DNA of 8,437 bases from Pseudomonadota bacterium (GTDB taxonomy: Bacteria; Pseudomonadota; Alphaproteobacteria; Rhizobiales; Hyphomicrobiaceae): the NCBI GenBank assembly GCA_021813195.1, contig JAKALI010000151.1, positions 1 through 8,437 of the forward strand, in the 5' to 3' direction. The stretch's first letter is position 1; every line of letters starts with the position of its first letter. The position numbers were made by a program, and so were the translations under genes. Positions 1-8,069 of this stretch are shown here, piece after piece. A model generated the notes under the pieces. That model saw only the letters and a program-made list of their open reading frames with translations, ran no database searches and was not told where the DNA came from.

Positions 1-1723
1 GTTGCGGATCGATACGCTGACAGCCGTCATGCTTGTGGTTGTTACAAGCGTCTCGTCGCTCGTGCATCTCTACTCGATCGGTTACATGCAGGAGGACGAC
101 AGCCGGCCGCGGTTCTTCGCCTATCTGTCGCTGTTCACGTTCGCCATGCTGATGCTGGTGACGAGTGACAACCTATTGCAGATGTTTTTCGGCTGGGAAG
201 GCGTGGGGCTGGCGAGCTATTTGCTCATTGGCTTCTGGTACAAGAAGCCGGAGGCGAACGCGGCCGCCATCAAAGCCTTTGTCGTCAACCGCGTCGGAGA
301 TTTCGGTTTCGCACTCGGGATCTTCGGCGTGTTCTATGTCTGCAAGTCGATCAACTTCGAGGAGGTCTTTCGGCAGGCGCCAGAACTTGCCGGCCAGACG
401 ATGATGTTTCTGGGCGCCGAAGTGGATGTGCTGACAACCCTCTGTCTGCTTTTGTTCATGGGGGCGATGGGCAAGTCGGCGCAGTTCCTGCTGCACACGT
501 GGCTGCCCGATGCAATGGAAGGTCCGACACCGGTCTCGGCACTCATTCACGCGGCGACGATGGTGACGGCGGGCGTGTTCATGGTCGCGCGGCTTTCACC
601 CTTGTTTGAGCATGCGCCACTGGCCCTAGAGGTGGTCGTCCTCATCGGGGCGGTTACGGCATTCTTTGCGGCAACCGTCGGCCTCGTGCAAAACGATATC
701 AAGCGCGTCATCGCATACTCGACCTGCTCGCAGCTGGGCTACATGTTCGTGGCCTGCGGGGTGGGTGCCTACACTGCCGGCATTTTTCATTTGTTCACGC
801 ACGCCTTTTTCAAGGCGCTGCTGTTCCTGGGCGCAGGTTCCGTCATTCACGCGATGCATCACGAGCAAGACATGCGCAATATGGGCGGGCTCAAGTCCAA
901 GATTCCGATTACCTGGGCCATGATGCTCGTTGGGACTCTTGCGTTGACGGGCGTCGGAATTCCGCACCTTGCCGGTTTTGCTGGCTTCCATTCCAAGGAC
1001 GCCATTATAGAGGGCGCGTATGCCGCACACACCCCCGGTAATTATGCTTTTTGGTTGCTTGTCGTAGCTGCCTTCATGACCTCGTTCTACTCGTGGCGGC
1101 TCATGTTCTTGACGTTCTACGGCAAGTCGCGCGCGGAACACGAAACCTACAAGCACGCCCACGAGAGCCCGCCCGTTATGTTGATACCGCTGGGTATTCT
1201 CGCTGTTGGAGCGGTTGTGGCGGGGTTTGCATTCGCGCCCTATTTTATCGGGAACCACTACAAAGAATTTTGGGGTCAGTCGATTTACGAGTTGCCGGGC
1301 AAGGACATTCTGCATCACATGCACGAGGTGCCGGAATGGGTGTTATGGGCGCCGTTCGTTGCGATGCTCGCAGGCTTTGCGCTGTCCTGGCTTTACTACA
1401 TCAAGGCGCCCAATCTCCCAGCTGCGACGGCGAAGGCGTTCCGGCCGCTCTACCTGTTTCTGCTCAACAAGTGGTACTTTGACGAACTCTACGACCGGAT
1501 CTTCGTCAAGCCCGCGATGGCACTCGGTCATTTCCTGTGGAAGCGCGGTGATGGCTCGGTGATCGACGGCGCAATAGATGGCACCGCCGCCGGCGTGGGG
1601 TGGGCGACCGGTCGCATCGTTCGCCTGCAGACCGGATACGTTTATCACTACGCTTTTGTGATGCTGGTTGGTGTGGCACTGCTGGTGACGTGGTTCTTCC
1701 TTGCCGGTGGGGTGGCGAAATGA
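1..1723 (+). CDS. nuoL: NADH-quinone oxidoreductase subunit L (complex I, NuoL), 5'-truncated by the window
   Basis: This is the distal antiporter-like membrane subunit of respiratory complex I. It carries one proton channel and ends in the long lateral helix that braces the membrane arm. The visible 573 codons lack the N-terminus: aligning [18 protein letters not shown] with E. coli NuoL from memory puts about 80 residues outside the window. The TTG at base 2 is therefore an internal Leu codon, not a start. Key channel residues, in visible numbering, are E66 (FGWEGVG), K158 ([20 protein letters not shown]), H183, K271 ([10 protein letters not shown]) and K332-D333 (HSKDAI). The C-terminal part ([13 protein letters not shown], then a last hydrophobic helix at about 548-569) is the normal end of NuoL. 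The stop codon overlaps the nuoM start as ATGA. A His at visible residue 330, just before SKD, may be unusual. No frameshift is seen. Confidence 0.98.
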   Translation, partial: LRIDTLTAVMLVVVTSVSSLVHLYSIGYMQEDDSRPRFFAYLSLFTFAMLMLVTSDNLLQMFFGWEGVGLASYLLIGFWYKKPEANAAAIKAFVVNRVGDFGFALGIFGVFYVCKSINFEEVFRQAPELAGQTMMFLGAEVDVLTTLCLLLFMGAMGKSAQFLLHTWLPDAMEGPTPVSALIHAATMVTAGVFMVARLSPLFEHAPLALEVVVLIGAVTAFFAATVGLVQNDIKRVIAYSTCSQLGYMFVACGVGAYTAGIFHLFTHAFFKALLFLGAGSVIHAMHHEQDMRNMGGLKSKIPITWAMMLVGTLALTGVGIPHLAGFAGFHSKDAIIEGAYAAHTPGNYAFWLLVVAAFMTSFYSWRLMFLTFYGKSRAEHETYKHAHESPPVMLIPLGILAVGAVVAGFAFAPYFIGNHYKEFWGQSIYELPGKDILHHMHEVPEWVLWAPFVAMLAGFALSWLYYIKAPNLPAATAKAFRPLYLFLLNKWYFDELYDRIFVKPAMALGHFLWKRGDGSVIDGAIDGTAAGVGWATGRIVRLQTGYVYHYAFVMLVGVALLVTWFFLAGGVAK

Positions 1724-3237
1724 ACATCGGCGCCCAACCCATTCTATCGATCGTCACCTTCCTGCCGCTGGTCGGCGCACTCTTCATCGCCACGCTGCCG
1801 CGTGAGGCCAAGAACAATGCGCGCTGGGTCGCACTGTGGACGACACTCGTCACGTTTGCGGTCTCGCTGCTCATCTGGGCCAACTTCGACACCACGACGG
1901 CGGCCTTCCAGTTCGTTGAAGAATACGATTGGATGGGGCCCATCAAATACAAGATGGGTGTTGACGGCATTTCGATGCTGTTCGTCATTCTAACGACCTT
2001 TCTGATGCCGCTGTGTATTTTGGCGAGTTGGGAGTCCATCGAGCAACGCGTCAAGGAATACATGATCGCGTTTCTCGTGCTCGAGACGCTCATGATCGGC
2101 GTTTTCTGCGCACTCGATCTGGTGTTATTCTATTTGTTCTTCGAAGGCGGCCTGATCCCGATGTTTCTGATTATCGGGGTATGGGGAGGGCCGCGAAGAG
2201 TTTATGCAAGCTTCAAATTCTTCCTATACACGCTGCTTGGCTCGGTTCTGATGCTGATCGCAATTCTGGCGATGTACAGTTATGCCGGCACCACCGACAT
2301 TCAGCTTCTCATGCTCACGACCCGCTTCCCCGCGGAGATGCAGTGGTGGCTGTGGCTGGCGTTCTTTGCATCCTTCGCAGTGAAGATGCCGATGTGGCCG
2401 GTCCACACGTGGCTGCCTGATGCGCACGTGGAAGCACCGACGGCAGGCTCTGTGATCCTGGCGGCAATCCTACTCAAGATGGGGGGCTATGGGTTCCTGC
2501 GATTCTCGCTGCCCATGTTCCCGCTGGCCAGCGCCGATCTGGCACCACTGGTTTTTGCGATGTCGGTCATTGCCATTATCTACACGTCGCTGGTGGCGCT
2601 CGCTCAAGCTGATGTAAAAAAACTCATCGCCTACTCATCTGTGGCGCACATGGGCTTCGTGACCATGGGCATCTTCACGGCGACGACACAGGGTGTCGAT
2701 GGTGCAATCTTTCAGATGCTCTCGCACGGCATCGTTTCTGCCGCGTTGTTTTTGTGTGTGGGCGTGATCTACGATCGTATGCACACACGCCAAATCGATG
2801 CCTATGGCGGGCTCGCCGACGTCATGCCGCTGTACGCAGCCTGCTTCATGGTGTTCACGATGGCGAATGTGGGACTTCCGGGCACCAGCGGGTTTGTGGG
2901 AGAATTCCTAACGTTGCTTGGGGCGTTTCGCGCAAATACCTGGGTGGCAGTATTTGCAACGACCGGTGTGGTTCTCTCGGCAGCGTATGCCCTATGGCTG
3001 TACCGGCGCATCATCTTTGGTGCCATCGAGAAGCCGATACTGAAGAATTTGAAAGATCTATCACCGCGTGAAGTGGCTGTGTTGGCGCCGCTCGTGGTTC
3101 TCACGATTTTGCTCGGCTTTTATCCTGCGCCCATTCTGGATGTGACGGCGGTGTCCGTGCAGAATCTCGTCCAGAAATATGAGGCAGATATTGCCGCGAG
3201 CACGGCCGAGTTGATTGTAACGGAGCCCGTTCGATGA
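1720..3237 (+). CDS. nuoM: NADH-quinone oxidoreductase subunit M (complex I, NuoM)
   Basis: This is the middle antiporter-like proton-pumping subunit of complex I, an integral inner-membrane protein of 505 aa, which is the usual family length. Residues expected in the channel are present: E142 ([13 protein letters not shown]), K222 ([18 protein letters not shown]), K253 (ILLKMGGYG), H310 (SSVAHMGF), H336 ([12 protein letters not shown]) and E395 (TSGFVGEF). These match E. coli E144, K234, K265 and E407 by alignment from memory. I chose the ATG at 1720 because it overlaps the nuoL stop as ATGA, follows a G-rich stretch (GGTGGGGTGG) that can act as a ribosome binding site, and gives the normal N-terminus (MNIG, then a hydrophobic helix). 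The open frame runs 40 codons further upstream, but that part lies inside nuoL and does not look like NuoM. The stop overlaps nuoN as ATGA. Confidence 0.98.
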   Translation: MNIGAQPILSIVTFLPLVGALFIATLPREAKNNARWVALWTTLVTFAVSLLIWANFDTTTAAFQFVEEYDWMGPIKYKMGVDGISMLFVILTTFLMPLCILASWESIEQRVKEYMIAFLVLETLMIGVFCALDLVLFYLFFEGGLIPMFLIIGVWGGPRRVYASFKFFLYTLLGSVLMLIAILAMYSYAGTTDIQLLMLTTRFPAEMQWWLWLAFFASFAVKMPMWPVHTWLPDAHVEAPTAGSVILAAILLKMGGYGFLRFSLPMFPLASADLAPLVFAMSVIAIIYTSLVALAQADVKKLIAYSSVAHMGFVTMGIFTATTQGVDGAIFQMLSHGIVSAALFLCVGVIYDRMHTRQIDAYGGLADVMPLYAACFMVFTMANVGLPGTSGFVGEFLTLLGAFRANTWVAVFATTGVVLSAAYALWLYRRIIFGAIEKPILKNLKDLSPREVAVLAPLVVLTILLGFYPAPILDVTAVSVQNLVQKYEADIAASTAELIVTEPVR

Positions 3238-4679
3238 CGCTGCAATCGCTGGCTCCTGTGCTGCCGGAAATCGTCATGGCTGTGGGCGCCATGGCAATCT
3301 TGATGCTTGGGGTATTTCGCCCTGATGACGAACGGAACGGCTCCTCATGCTCATGGCTTGCCATTTTGGTCATGATCGTGGCGGGCGCACTTGTGCTGAC
3401 GGGAACGGGCGCAACGCATCAGGTCTTCGACGGCTCGTTCGTGGTTGACGACTTCGCACGCTTTGCCAAACTTCTCATCCTGGGCGGCTCGGCGGCATCG
3501 CTCGTCCTAGGGCTCGGGTATCTCTCGCGTGCCCACATCCTGAAATTTGAATTCCCCGTGCTCGTCCTGCTGGCGACCGCGGGCATGATGATGATGGTGT
3601 CGGCGAGTGATCTCATCGCCCTATACCTCGCACTCGAACTGATGAGCCTGGCGCTCTATGTGCTCGCCGCATTCCGACGCGATCAACTGCGCTCGAGTGA
3701 AGCGGGGATGAAGTACTTCGTCTTGGGCGCGTTGTCCTCAGGCATGCTGCTCTATGGCGCCTCGCTGATTTATGGCTTTACGGGCACGACCTCGTTCGAC
3801 GCGCTGGCCACGCTCGTCAAAACAGAGGGTTTCAGCCCGCCGCTCGGGCTGATCTTAGGGCTGGTATTTTTACTTGTTGGCCTCGCCTTCAAGATTTCAG
3901 CCGTTCCCTTCCACATGTGGACGCCGGATGTCTACGAAGGTGCGCCGACGCCGATCACAGCCTTCTTCGCCGCCGCTCCCAAGGTCGCCGCGATGGTTCT
4001 GTTGGTGCGGGTGCTCAGCGATGCGTTCCCGGGCATCGTGCCGCAGTGGCGTCAGATCATCGTATTTCTGGCGATCGCGTCGATGGGACTTGGGGCATTT
4101 GCCGCCATTGGTCAAACGAACATCAAGCGACTGTTGGCGTACTCGTCAATCGGACACGTGGGTTTCGCGCTTGTTGGTCTCGCAGCGGCGTCGCCTGAAG
4201 GTGTCTCGTCGGTTCTGATCTATCTTGCGATCTACCTCGTCATGACGATTGGAGCCTTCGCTTGCGTCCTAGCCATGCGACGCAAGGACGAAATGCTGGA
4301 AGACATCTCCGCCCTGTCCGGTCTTGCGCAAACCAATCTCACGATGGCGCTGGCCTTCGCCATGTTGCTGTTCTCGCTGGCCGGTATTCCCCCATTGGCT
4401 GGGTTCTTCGCCAAATTTTACGTTTTGAGCGCGGCCGTGAAGGAGGGGCTGACATTCCTCGCTATCATCGGCGTGCTGGCGAGCGTCGTGTCAGCGTTCT
4501 ATTATCTCCGCGTGATCAAGATTATGTTCTTCGATGAGCCAGCGGATCGGTTGACACCTGCCGAGCCCGCGGTCTTCAACATCATGCTTGTGGCTGCGGT
4601 GCTCGTCGTCGTTTACGTCGCCTATCCCGCGCCATTGGTCGAAGCCGCAGATGCCGCTGCGCGCGCGCTCGCAAATTAG
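3234..4679 (+). CDS. nuoN: NADH-quinone oxidoreductase subunit N (complex I, NuoN)
   Basis: This is the proximal antiporter-like subunit of complex I, lying between the quinone-linked small membrane subunits and NuoM. It has 481 aa, normal for the family, and is hydrophobic throughout with about 14 expected helices. Visible motifs are [13 protein letters not shown] with E135, [20 protein letters not shown] with K220, AAPKVAAM with K250, the SSIGHVGF motif with H308, and [11 protein letters not shown] with K395. These correspond to the proton-path Glu and Lys residues of E. coli NuoN. The ATG overlaps the nuoM stop as ATGA, so coupled translation is likely. It is normally the last gene of the nuo operon. 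birA follows after only nine bases, so readthrough from the nuo transcript is likely. Confidence 0.98.
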   Translation: MTLQSLAPVLPEIVMAVGAMAILMLGVFRPDDERNGSSCSWLAILVMIVAGALVLTGTGATHQVFDGSFVVDDFARFAKLLILGGSAASLVLGLGYLSRAHILKFEFPVLVLLATAGMMMMVSASDLIALYLALELMSLALYVLAAFRRDQLRSSEAGMKYFVLGALSSGMLLYGASLIYGFTGTTSFDALATLVKTEGFSPPLGLILGLVFLLVGLAFKISAVPFHMWTPDVYEGAPTPITAFFAAAPKVAAMVLLVRVLSDAFPGIVPQWRQIIVFLAIASMGLGAFAAIGQTNIKRLLAYSSIGHVGFALVGLAAASPEGVSSVLIYLAIYLVMTIGAFACVLAMRRKDEMLEDISALSGLAQTNLTMALAFAMLLFSLAGIPPLAGFFAKFYVLSAAVKEGLTFLAIIGVLASVVSAFYYLRVIKIMFFDEPADRLTPAEPAVFNIMLVAAVLVVVYVAYPAPLVEAADAAARALAN

Positions 4680-4688
4680 AGCGAGCGG

Positions 4689-5459
4689 ATGACAAGCGCT
4701 CTGGGATGGCCGAGTTTATACGACGGACGCCTCGTCGTCATTGAGGAAACAAGCTCGACGAATGACGAAGCCTTGCGCGCCATCAGCGAGGGGGCAGTCA
4801 GCGGTACATGGATCGTGGCCCGGTCACAGACGTCGGGGCGCGGGCGTTCCGGCCGTTCGTGGGTTTCGCCGCCAGGAAATCTTTACACGAGCCTGATCCT
4901 CAAGGACGTGGCGCCGCTCTCACACGCCTATCAGCTGGCTCTGGTGTGCGGTGTTGCCATCCATGACGCGGTCACCATGGCCACCGGAACGCGAGAGCCA
5001 CGGCGGTTGGAACTCAAGTGGCCGAACGATCTGCTACTCGATCGTTCGAAGATCGGAGGGATCCTTGTTGAGAGCTCTGTCGCAGGAAATGCCGACCGTG
5101 CGGATGTGATCCTTGGGATCGGTCTCAATCTGATTTCAGCGCCGAAGATCGAACACGTCAGAACGTCTCGGCTTGCTGATCTTGGTCCGGTTATCGATCC
5201 TGAGAAGATGGTGGCGTTTGTTGATCGCGCGCTCCAGCACTGGCTTGGCGTCTGGATGCACGATGATGGTTTTCAGGATGTCCGCCGAGCGTGGCTCGCA
5301 CGTTCGGTCCCGCTGGGAACGGGCTTGACAGTCACCGCGCCCGATGGTCCGTTCCAGGGCTCGTTTGCAGGGCTCAGTGCCGAGGGATACCTGCTGCTGG
5401 CCGATGCCCGTGGACACACCACACGGCACGCATTCGGTGATGTCTCGGTGGGTGTATAA
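4689..5459 (+). CDS. birA: Biotin--[acetyl-CoA-carboxylase] ligase, monofunctional (BirA without HTH)
   Basis: The enzyme activates biotin with ATP to biotinyl-AMP and transfers it to a lysine of biotin-carrier proteins, such as the carrier subunits of acetyl-CoA and propionyl-CoA carboxylases; it is cytosolic. The 256-aa protein shows, in order, SSTNDEA (22-28), the nucleotide-binding loop GRGRSGRSW (50-58), KWPND (110-114), KIGGILVE (121-128, with K121 matching the catalytic Lys of E. coli BirA) and GIGLNL (143-148). A small C-terminal domain follows from about 205. There is no N-terminal helix-turn-helix, so it should not repress biotin genes as E. coli BirA does. The ATG is nine bases after the nuoN stop, with only a weak ribosome binding site (GAGCGAG). 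The end of the gene merges into a TATAAT box. In many relatives coaX comes next; here it is absent. Confidence 0.95.
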   Translation: MTSALGWPSLYDGRLVVIEETSSTNDEALRAISEGAVSGTWIVARSQTSGRGRSGRSWVSPPGNLYTSLILKDVAPLSHAYQLALVCGVAIHDAVTMATGTREPRRLELKWPNDLLLDRSKIGGILVESSVAGNADRADVILGIGLNLISAPKIEHVRTSRLADLGPVIDPEKMVAFVDRALQHWLGVWMHDDGFQDVRRAWLARSVPLGTGLTVTAPDGPFQGSFAGLSAEGYLLLADARGHTTRHAFGDVSVGV

Positions 5460-5460
5460 T
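5455..5460 (+). promoter_or_regulatory. Possible -10 box of an rnj promoter, overlapping the birA stop
   Basis: A perfect TATAAT hexamer overlaps the birA TAA stop and lies 93 bases upstream of the rnj start, at the edge of a structured leader. No good -35 is seen at the right distance; the best candidate is TTCGGT at 5433-5438 with a 16-base spacer. A perfect -10 is not common in such GC-rich DNA, but part of it is fixed by the Val-stop codons of birA, so chance is quite possible. Confidence 0.3.
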
Positions 5461-5491
5461 CGCGCGCTAAAACGGCGCTACGTGACGACAA

Positions 5492-5512
5492 ACCCCTTCA
5501 CCAGGGAGGGGT
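5492..5512 (+). other. Stem-loop in the birA-rnj gap
   Basis: ACCCCTTC (5492-5499) pairs with GGAGGGGT (5505-5512) around the loop ACCAG. This gives eight base pairs, one of them G-U. No T-run follows, so it is not a standard intrinsic terminator. It would lie in the 5' leader of rnj and could stabilise the message or control its decay or translation. That role is inference; the pairing is seen directly. Confidence 0.45.
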
Positions 5513-5518
5513 GAGAGA

Positions 5519-5552
5519 GCCTGCGAAGGCAGAAAAGAAGAAAACGGCAGGC
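5519..5552 (+). promoter_or_regulatory. Hairpin that could hide the rnj ribosome binding region
   Basis: GCCTGC (5519-5524) is an exact complement of GCAGGC (5547-5552), which ends two bases before the rnj ATG. The 22-base loop is almost all purines and holds the only Shine-Dalgarno-like bases (GAAG, 5537-5540). A competing small hairpin is GCCT-GCGA-AGGC (5519-5530), with a GNRA-type tetraloop. The long form would limit ribosome access and the short form would free it. Regulation through this switch is inference. Confidence 0.3.
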
Positions 5553-5553
5553 G

Positions 5554-7233
5554 ATGGGCCTTGAGGGAAGCGAACTCGTTTTTGGTGCGTTAGGCGGCCT
5601 GGGCGAGGTGGGCATGAACGCTTATCTCTACGGGTTGGGTCCCGCACACTCGCGCACTTGGCTCATGGTGGATTTGGGAATCACGTTCCCGGAAGGGGAG
5701 GATGATCCCGGCGTTGACGTGATCTTGCCAGACCTTCGCTATTTGGAGGGCCAGCGCGAGCGTCTTGCGGGTCTGCTCATCACGCATGCCCATGAAGATC
5801 ACATCGGGGCGGTGATCGATCTATGGCCTCGGCTTGGCTGTCCGGTCTACGCGACGGCCTTCACCGCTGGCATGTTGAAGGCGAAGCTTGCGGAGTATGG
5901 TCGGAGGCTTTCCATTCCAATTGAGGTTCTGGCACTCGATTGCCGAACAACGATCGGGCCGTTTGACGTTGAACTCGTGAGTGTGGCCCACTCCATACCG
6001 GAAACGAGCGCTCTGGCCCTGCGGACGCCGTTCGGGCTTGTTGTCCACAGCGCCGATTGGAAGCTCGATTGCGAGCCCTATCTGGGCAAGCCGGCTGCGC
6101 CGTCGCGTTTCGAAGCGTTCGGTCGGGAGGGCGTCCATGCCTTCGTGTGCGATTCGACGAATGCCATTCGTGACGGACGTTCGCCGAGCGAGAGTGAGGT
6201 GGCGGCCTCGCTGGAAAAGATCATCGCACGAGCGCCCCACCGCGTGGTGGTCACGACGTTTTCCTCTAACGTTGCGCGCATTAAGGCCTGTGCGGCGGCA
6301 GCTGAGGCGACCGGACGGCGTCTCGTGGTGGCGGGACGCGCACTCCATCGCGTCATCGAGGTCGCGCTCGACGCGGGCTATCTGCCCAAAAACCTGGCCT
6401 GGCTCGATCAGCGCGAATTCAAGCACCTGAAGCGCAATGAGGTGCTGTGCCTATGCACGGGCAGTCAAGGCGAGCCGCGCGCAGCGCTGGCGCGGATCGC
6501 CGACGAGACTCATCCCGATATCTCTCTGGCCAAAGGTGATCTGGTGCTGTTTTCATCACGCACCATACCCGGCAACGAGAAGTCGATTGGTGCCATCCAG
6601 AATGCCCTTGTGCGCACGGGCGTCGACATTCTCACGGATGATGAGGCGTTAATCCATGTGACAGGACACCCGCGACGCGACGAGTTGAAACAAATGTATG
6701 GCTGGCTGAAGCCCAAAGTCGTCGTTCCGATGCATGGTGAGGCCCGCCATCTCATGGCGAATGCGCACCTCGCCCGCTCGCTTGGGATCGCTGAGGTTGT
6801 TCCGGCCTTCAATGGCGACATCGTTCGGCTGGCTCCCGGCAAGGCACAGATCATCGACGAAGTGCCAGTGGGACGCATCTTCCGCGACGGGAAGCTGCTG
6901 GTGCCGGAGGGCGAGGGGCCAATCGGGGAGCGGCGGAAATTAGCGGTCGCAGGGATCGTCGTCGTCGCCCTCGCCGTCACCGCCAAGGGGGCATTGGCGA
7001 GCGAGCCGATCGTTGAGATTGATGGCATTCCCGAAACCGATGCCGAGGGCGAAGCGATCGTGGATATTGCCTATGACGCCGTGGAGGCCACGCTGCGATC
7101 TATTCCGCCGGTGCGGCGGCGCGATACGGATGTGATCGAAAATGCCGTGCGACGAGCCGTGCGGGCGGCAATTTTTGAGGCCTGGGGCAAGAAGCCCGTT
7201 TGCAAGGTGTTGGTTTCGATTGTGGAGAGCTAA
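5554..7233 (+). CDS. rnj: Ribonuclease J (metallo-beta-lactamase / beta-CASP RNase)
   Basis: This is a zinc-dependent 5'-3' exo- and endoribonuclease for mRNA decay and rRNA maturation, acting in the cytosol. The 559-aa length is typical of full RNase J. The beta-lactamase core shows the metal site HAHEDH (H78, H80, D82, H83), H146 (VAHSIPE) and D168 (HSADWK). The beta-CASP part shows DSTNA (200-204), FSSNVAR (236-242), CTGSQGE (301-307), SSRTIPGNE (334-342), VTGHPRRDEL (369-378, H372) and PMHGEARHL (392-400, H394). A C-terminal oligomerisation domain follows from about 450. All expected catalytic residues are present. The start at 5554 gives the normal lead-in (ELVFGALGGLGEVGMN), but the ribosome binding site is weak (GAAG at 5537-5540, or GGCAGG too close). 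The 94-base leader holds two hairpins and a possible promoter, so the gene may be expressed apart from birA. Confidence 0.96.
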   Translation: MGLEGSELVFGALGGLGEVGMNAYLYGLGPAHSRTWLMVDLGITFPEGEDDPGVDVILPDLRYLEGQRERLAGLLITHAHEDHIGAVIDLWPRLGCPVYATAFTAGMLKAKLAEYGRRLSIPIEVLALDCRTTIGPFDVELVSVAHSIPETSALALRTPFGLVVHSADWKLDCEPYLGKPAAPSRFEAFGREGVHAFVCDSTNAIRDGRSPSESEVAASLEKIIARAPHRVVVTTFSSNVARIKACAAAAEATGRRLVVAGRALHRVIEVALDAGYLPKNLAWLDQREFKHLKRNEVLCLCTGSQGEPRAALARIADETHPDISLAKGDLVLFSSRTIPGNEKSIGAIQNALVRTGVDILTDDEALIHVTGHPRRDELKQMYGWLKPKVVVPMHGEARHLMANAHLARSLGIAEVVPAFNGDIVRLAPGKAQIIDEVPVGRIFRDGKLLVPEGEGPIGERRKLAVAGIVVVALAVTAKGALASEPIVEIDGIPETDAEGEAIVDIAYDAVEATLRSIPPVRRRDTDVIENAVRRAVRAAIFEAWGKKPVCKVLVSIVES

Positions 7234-7278
7234 GGAAGTGGACCGACCGGCTGTTGGGGCTGGCGGCGATGCCTATTG

Positions 7279-7303
7279 CGCGCTAGATATGCGCGGACTT
7301 TTT
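7279..7303 (+). terminator. Weak terminator-like hairpin with T-run between rnj and mce
   Basis: CGCGC (7279-7283) pairs with GCGCG (7291-7295) around a 7-base loop (TAGATAT). After GAC come five T residues (7299-7303). This resembles a short intrinsic terminator for the rnj message. The stem has only five pairs and the gap to the T-run is three bases, so termination would be partial at best. It ends 24 bases before the mce start. Confidence 0.3.
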
Positions 7304-7327
7304 GGCAAAACGAGGATCTGCAACTCC

Positions 7328-7732
7328 ATGATCGGACGATTGAATCATGTTGCCATCGCGGTGCGCGATCTTAAGGCCGCGATCGCGACCTACAAGAATG
7401 CCTTGGGCGCCGTCGTCTCCGAAGCGACACCCCAGCCCGAGCACGGCGTGACCGTCGTTTTCGTCACGCTTCCCAACACCAAGATCGAGTTTCTGGAGCC
7501 GTTGGGTGAGAATTCCCCGATTGCGAAGTTCCTCGAGCGCAATCCGGACGGCGGCATCCACCATGTGTGTTATGAGGTCGACGACATCCTCGCTGCGCGC
7601 GACAAACTCAAAGCTCAAGGCGCGCGTGTGCTGGGCGATGGCAATCCAAAAATCGGTGCCCACGGCAAGCCTGTGCTGTTTCTTCATCCCAAAGATTTTC
7701 TCGGCACCTTAACGGAACTTGAGCAGGCTTAA
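7328..7732 (+). CDS. mce: Methylmalonyl-CoA epimerase
   Basis: The enzyme interconverts (2S)- and (2R)-methylmalonyl-CoA. It links propionyl-CoA carboxylase to methylmalonyl-CoA mutase in propionate, odd-chain and branched-chain breakdown, or in the ethylmalonyl-CoA pathway. The protein has 134 aa, the usual size, and forms a paired vicinal-oxygen-chelate (glyoxalase-like) fold. Visible features are NHVAIAVRDL with metal ligand H7, KIEFLEPLGENSPIAKFL (52-69), GGIHHVCYEV with H78/H79, and the end TELEQA with ligand E130. I chose the ATG at 7328 because MIGRLNHVAIAV is the standard N-terminus and GAGGA lies at 7312-7316. An in-frame ATG at 7289 would add 13 residues, and one at 7142 would overlap rnj; neither is supported by family length. 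It sits 94 bases after rnj, behind a weak terminator-like hairpin. Confidence 0.95.
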   Translation: MIGRLNHVAIAVRDLKAAIATYKNALGAVVSEATPQPEHGVTVVFVTLPNTKIEFLEPLGENSPIAKFLERNPDGGIHHVCYEVDDILAARDKLKAQGARVLGDGNPKIGAHGKPVLFLHPKDFLGTLTELEQA

Positions 7733-7733
7733 C

Positions 7734-7749
7734 GGCCACAGCGGTGGCC
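7734..7749 (+). other. Perfect hairpin just after the mce stop
   Basis: GGCCAC (7734-7739) and GTGGCC (7744-7749) form six perfect pairs around an AGCG loop, starting one base after the mce stop codon. No T-run follows. It could protect the 3' end of mce message or be a processing point; the function is unknown. Confidence 0.4.
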
Positions 7750-7757
7750 TCAGGCGA

Positions 7758-7778
7758 TCCCGAAAACCGCGATCGGGA
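7758..7778 (+). promoter_or_regulatory. Hairpin overlapping the ribosome binding site of the DUF1467 gene
   Basis: TCCCGA (7758-7763) is an exact complement of TCGGGA (7773-7778) with a 9-base loop. The 3' arm covers most of GGGAGC (7775-7780), the better-spaced of two Shine-Dalgarno-like sites before the ATG at 7789; AGGAG at 7781-7785 lies only three bases from it. A shifted pairing, CGATC (7755-7759) with GATCG (7771-7775), is also possible. It may dampen translation unless mce is being translated; this is inference. Confidence 0.3.
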
Positions 7779-7788
7779 GCAGGAGTGA

Positions 7789-8064
7789 ATGGGACTGGCA
7801 CTCGGATTGGCGCTCTATTTTATGATCTGGTGGCTCGTGCTGTTTGCCGTCTTACCCTTCGGCGTGCGCACGCAGGACGAGGCGGGGGAGGTCGTGCCGG
7901 GCACACCGGGGAGCGCTCCAGCGGGCTTTCGCTGGCGGCGTGTATTCCTCATCAATACAATCGTGGCGACCCTGGCGTTTGGCGTCGTATGGACCGCACT
8001 TGAGAACAACTGGCTCGGGACGCAGCCGCCATTGGAGGATTACAGCCCCGAGGCGACCCGTTAG
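7789..8064 (+). CDS. DUF1467 family small membrane protein, function unknown
   Basis: This is a 91-aa protein with two predicted membrane helices, at about residues 4-24 (rich in Leu, Trp and Phe) and about 52-71. Between them is a polar loop with many Gly, Pro and charged residues (VRTQDEAGEVVPGTPGSAP), and the protein ends in a short acidic and proline-rich tail. LPFGVRTQ and NTIVATLAFGVVW fit the DUF1467 family, which from general knowledge is found mainly in Alphaproteobacteria, often between mce and proS. The inner membrane is the likely place; no enzymatic residues or signal cleavage site are evident. The ATG is supported by GGGAGC and AGGAG just upstream. No function is known to me. 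The family name rests on recall of size, layout and context rather than a search. Confidence 0.85.
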   Translation: MGLALGLALYFMIWWLVLFAVLPFGVRTQDEAGEVVPGTPGSAPAGFRWRRVFLINTIVATLAFGVVWTALENNWLGTQPPLEDYSPEATR

Positions 8065-8069
8065 CCGAG

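Noticed and set aside
2..4. TTG at base 2 as the nuoL start codon
   Set aside because: Alignment of the conserved Glu motif shows about 80 residues upstream are missing. The frame enters from outside the window and the TTG is an internal Leu.
626..1324. Long minus-strand open frame (232 codons) inside nuoL, and a similar one at 1506-2093
   Set aside because: The plus-strand proteins are clear complex I subunits. The antisense products are Arg/His-rich without recognisable motifs, as expected from the reverse of GC-rich coding DNA.
5492..5512. birA terminator
   Set aside because: The stem is good, but the bases after it are GAGAGAG with no T-run, so intrinsic termination is not supported.
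5821..6426. Minus-strand open frame of 201 codons inside rnj
   Set aside because: It lies across conserved RNase J sequence, has no family-like motifs, and has no ribosome binding site or neighbour support.
7142..7327. Longer N-terminus of mce starting inside rnj
   Set aside because: The extra 62 codons overlap rnj and look nothing like the epimerase. The family starts near MIGRLNHVAIAV.
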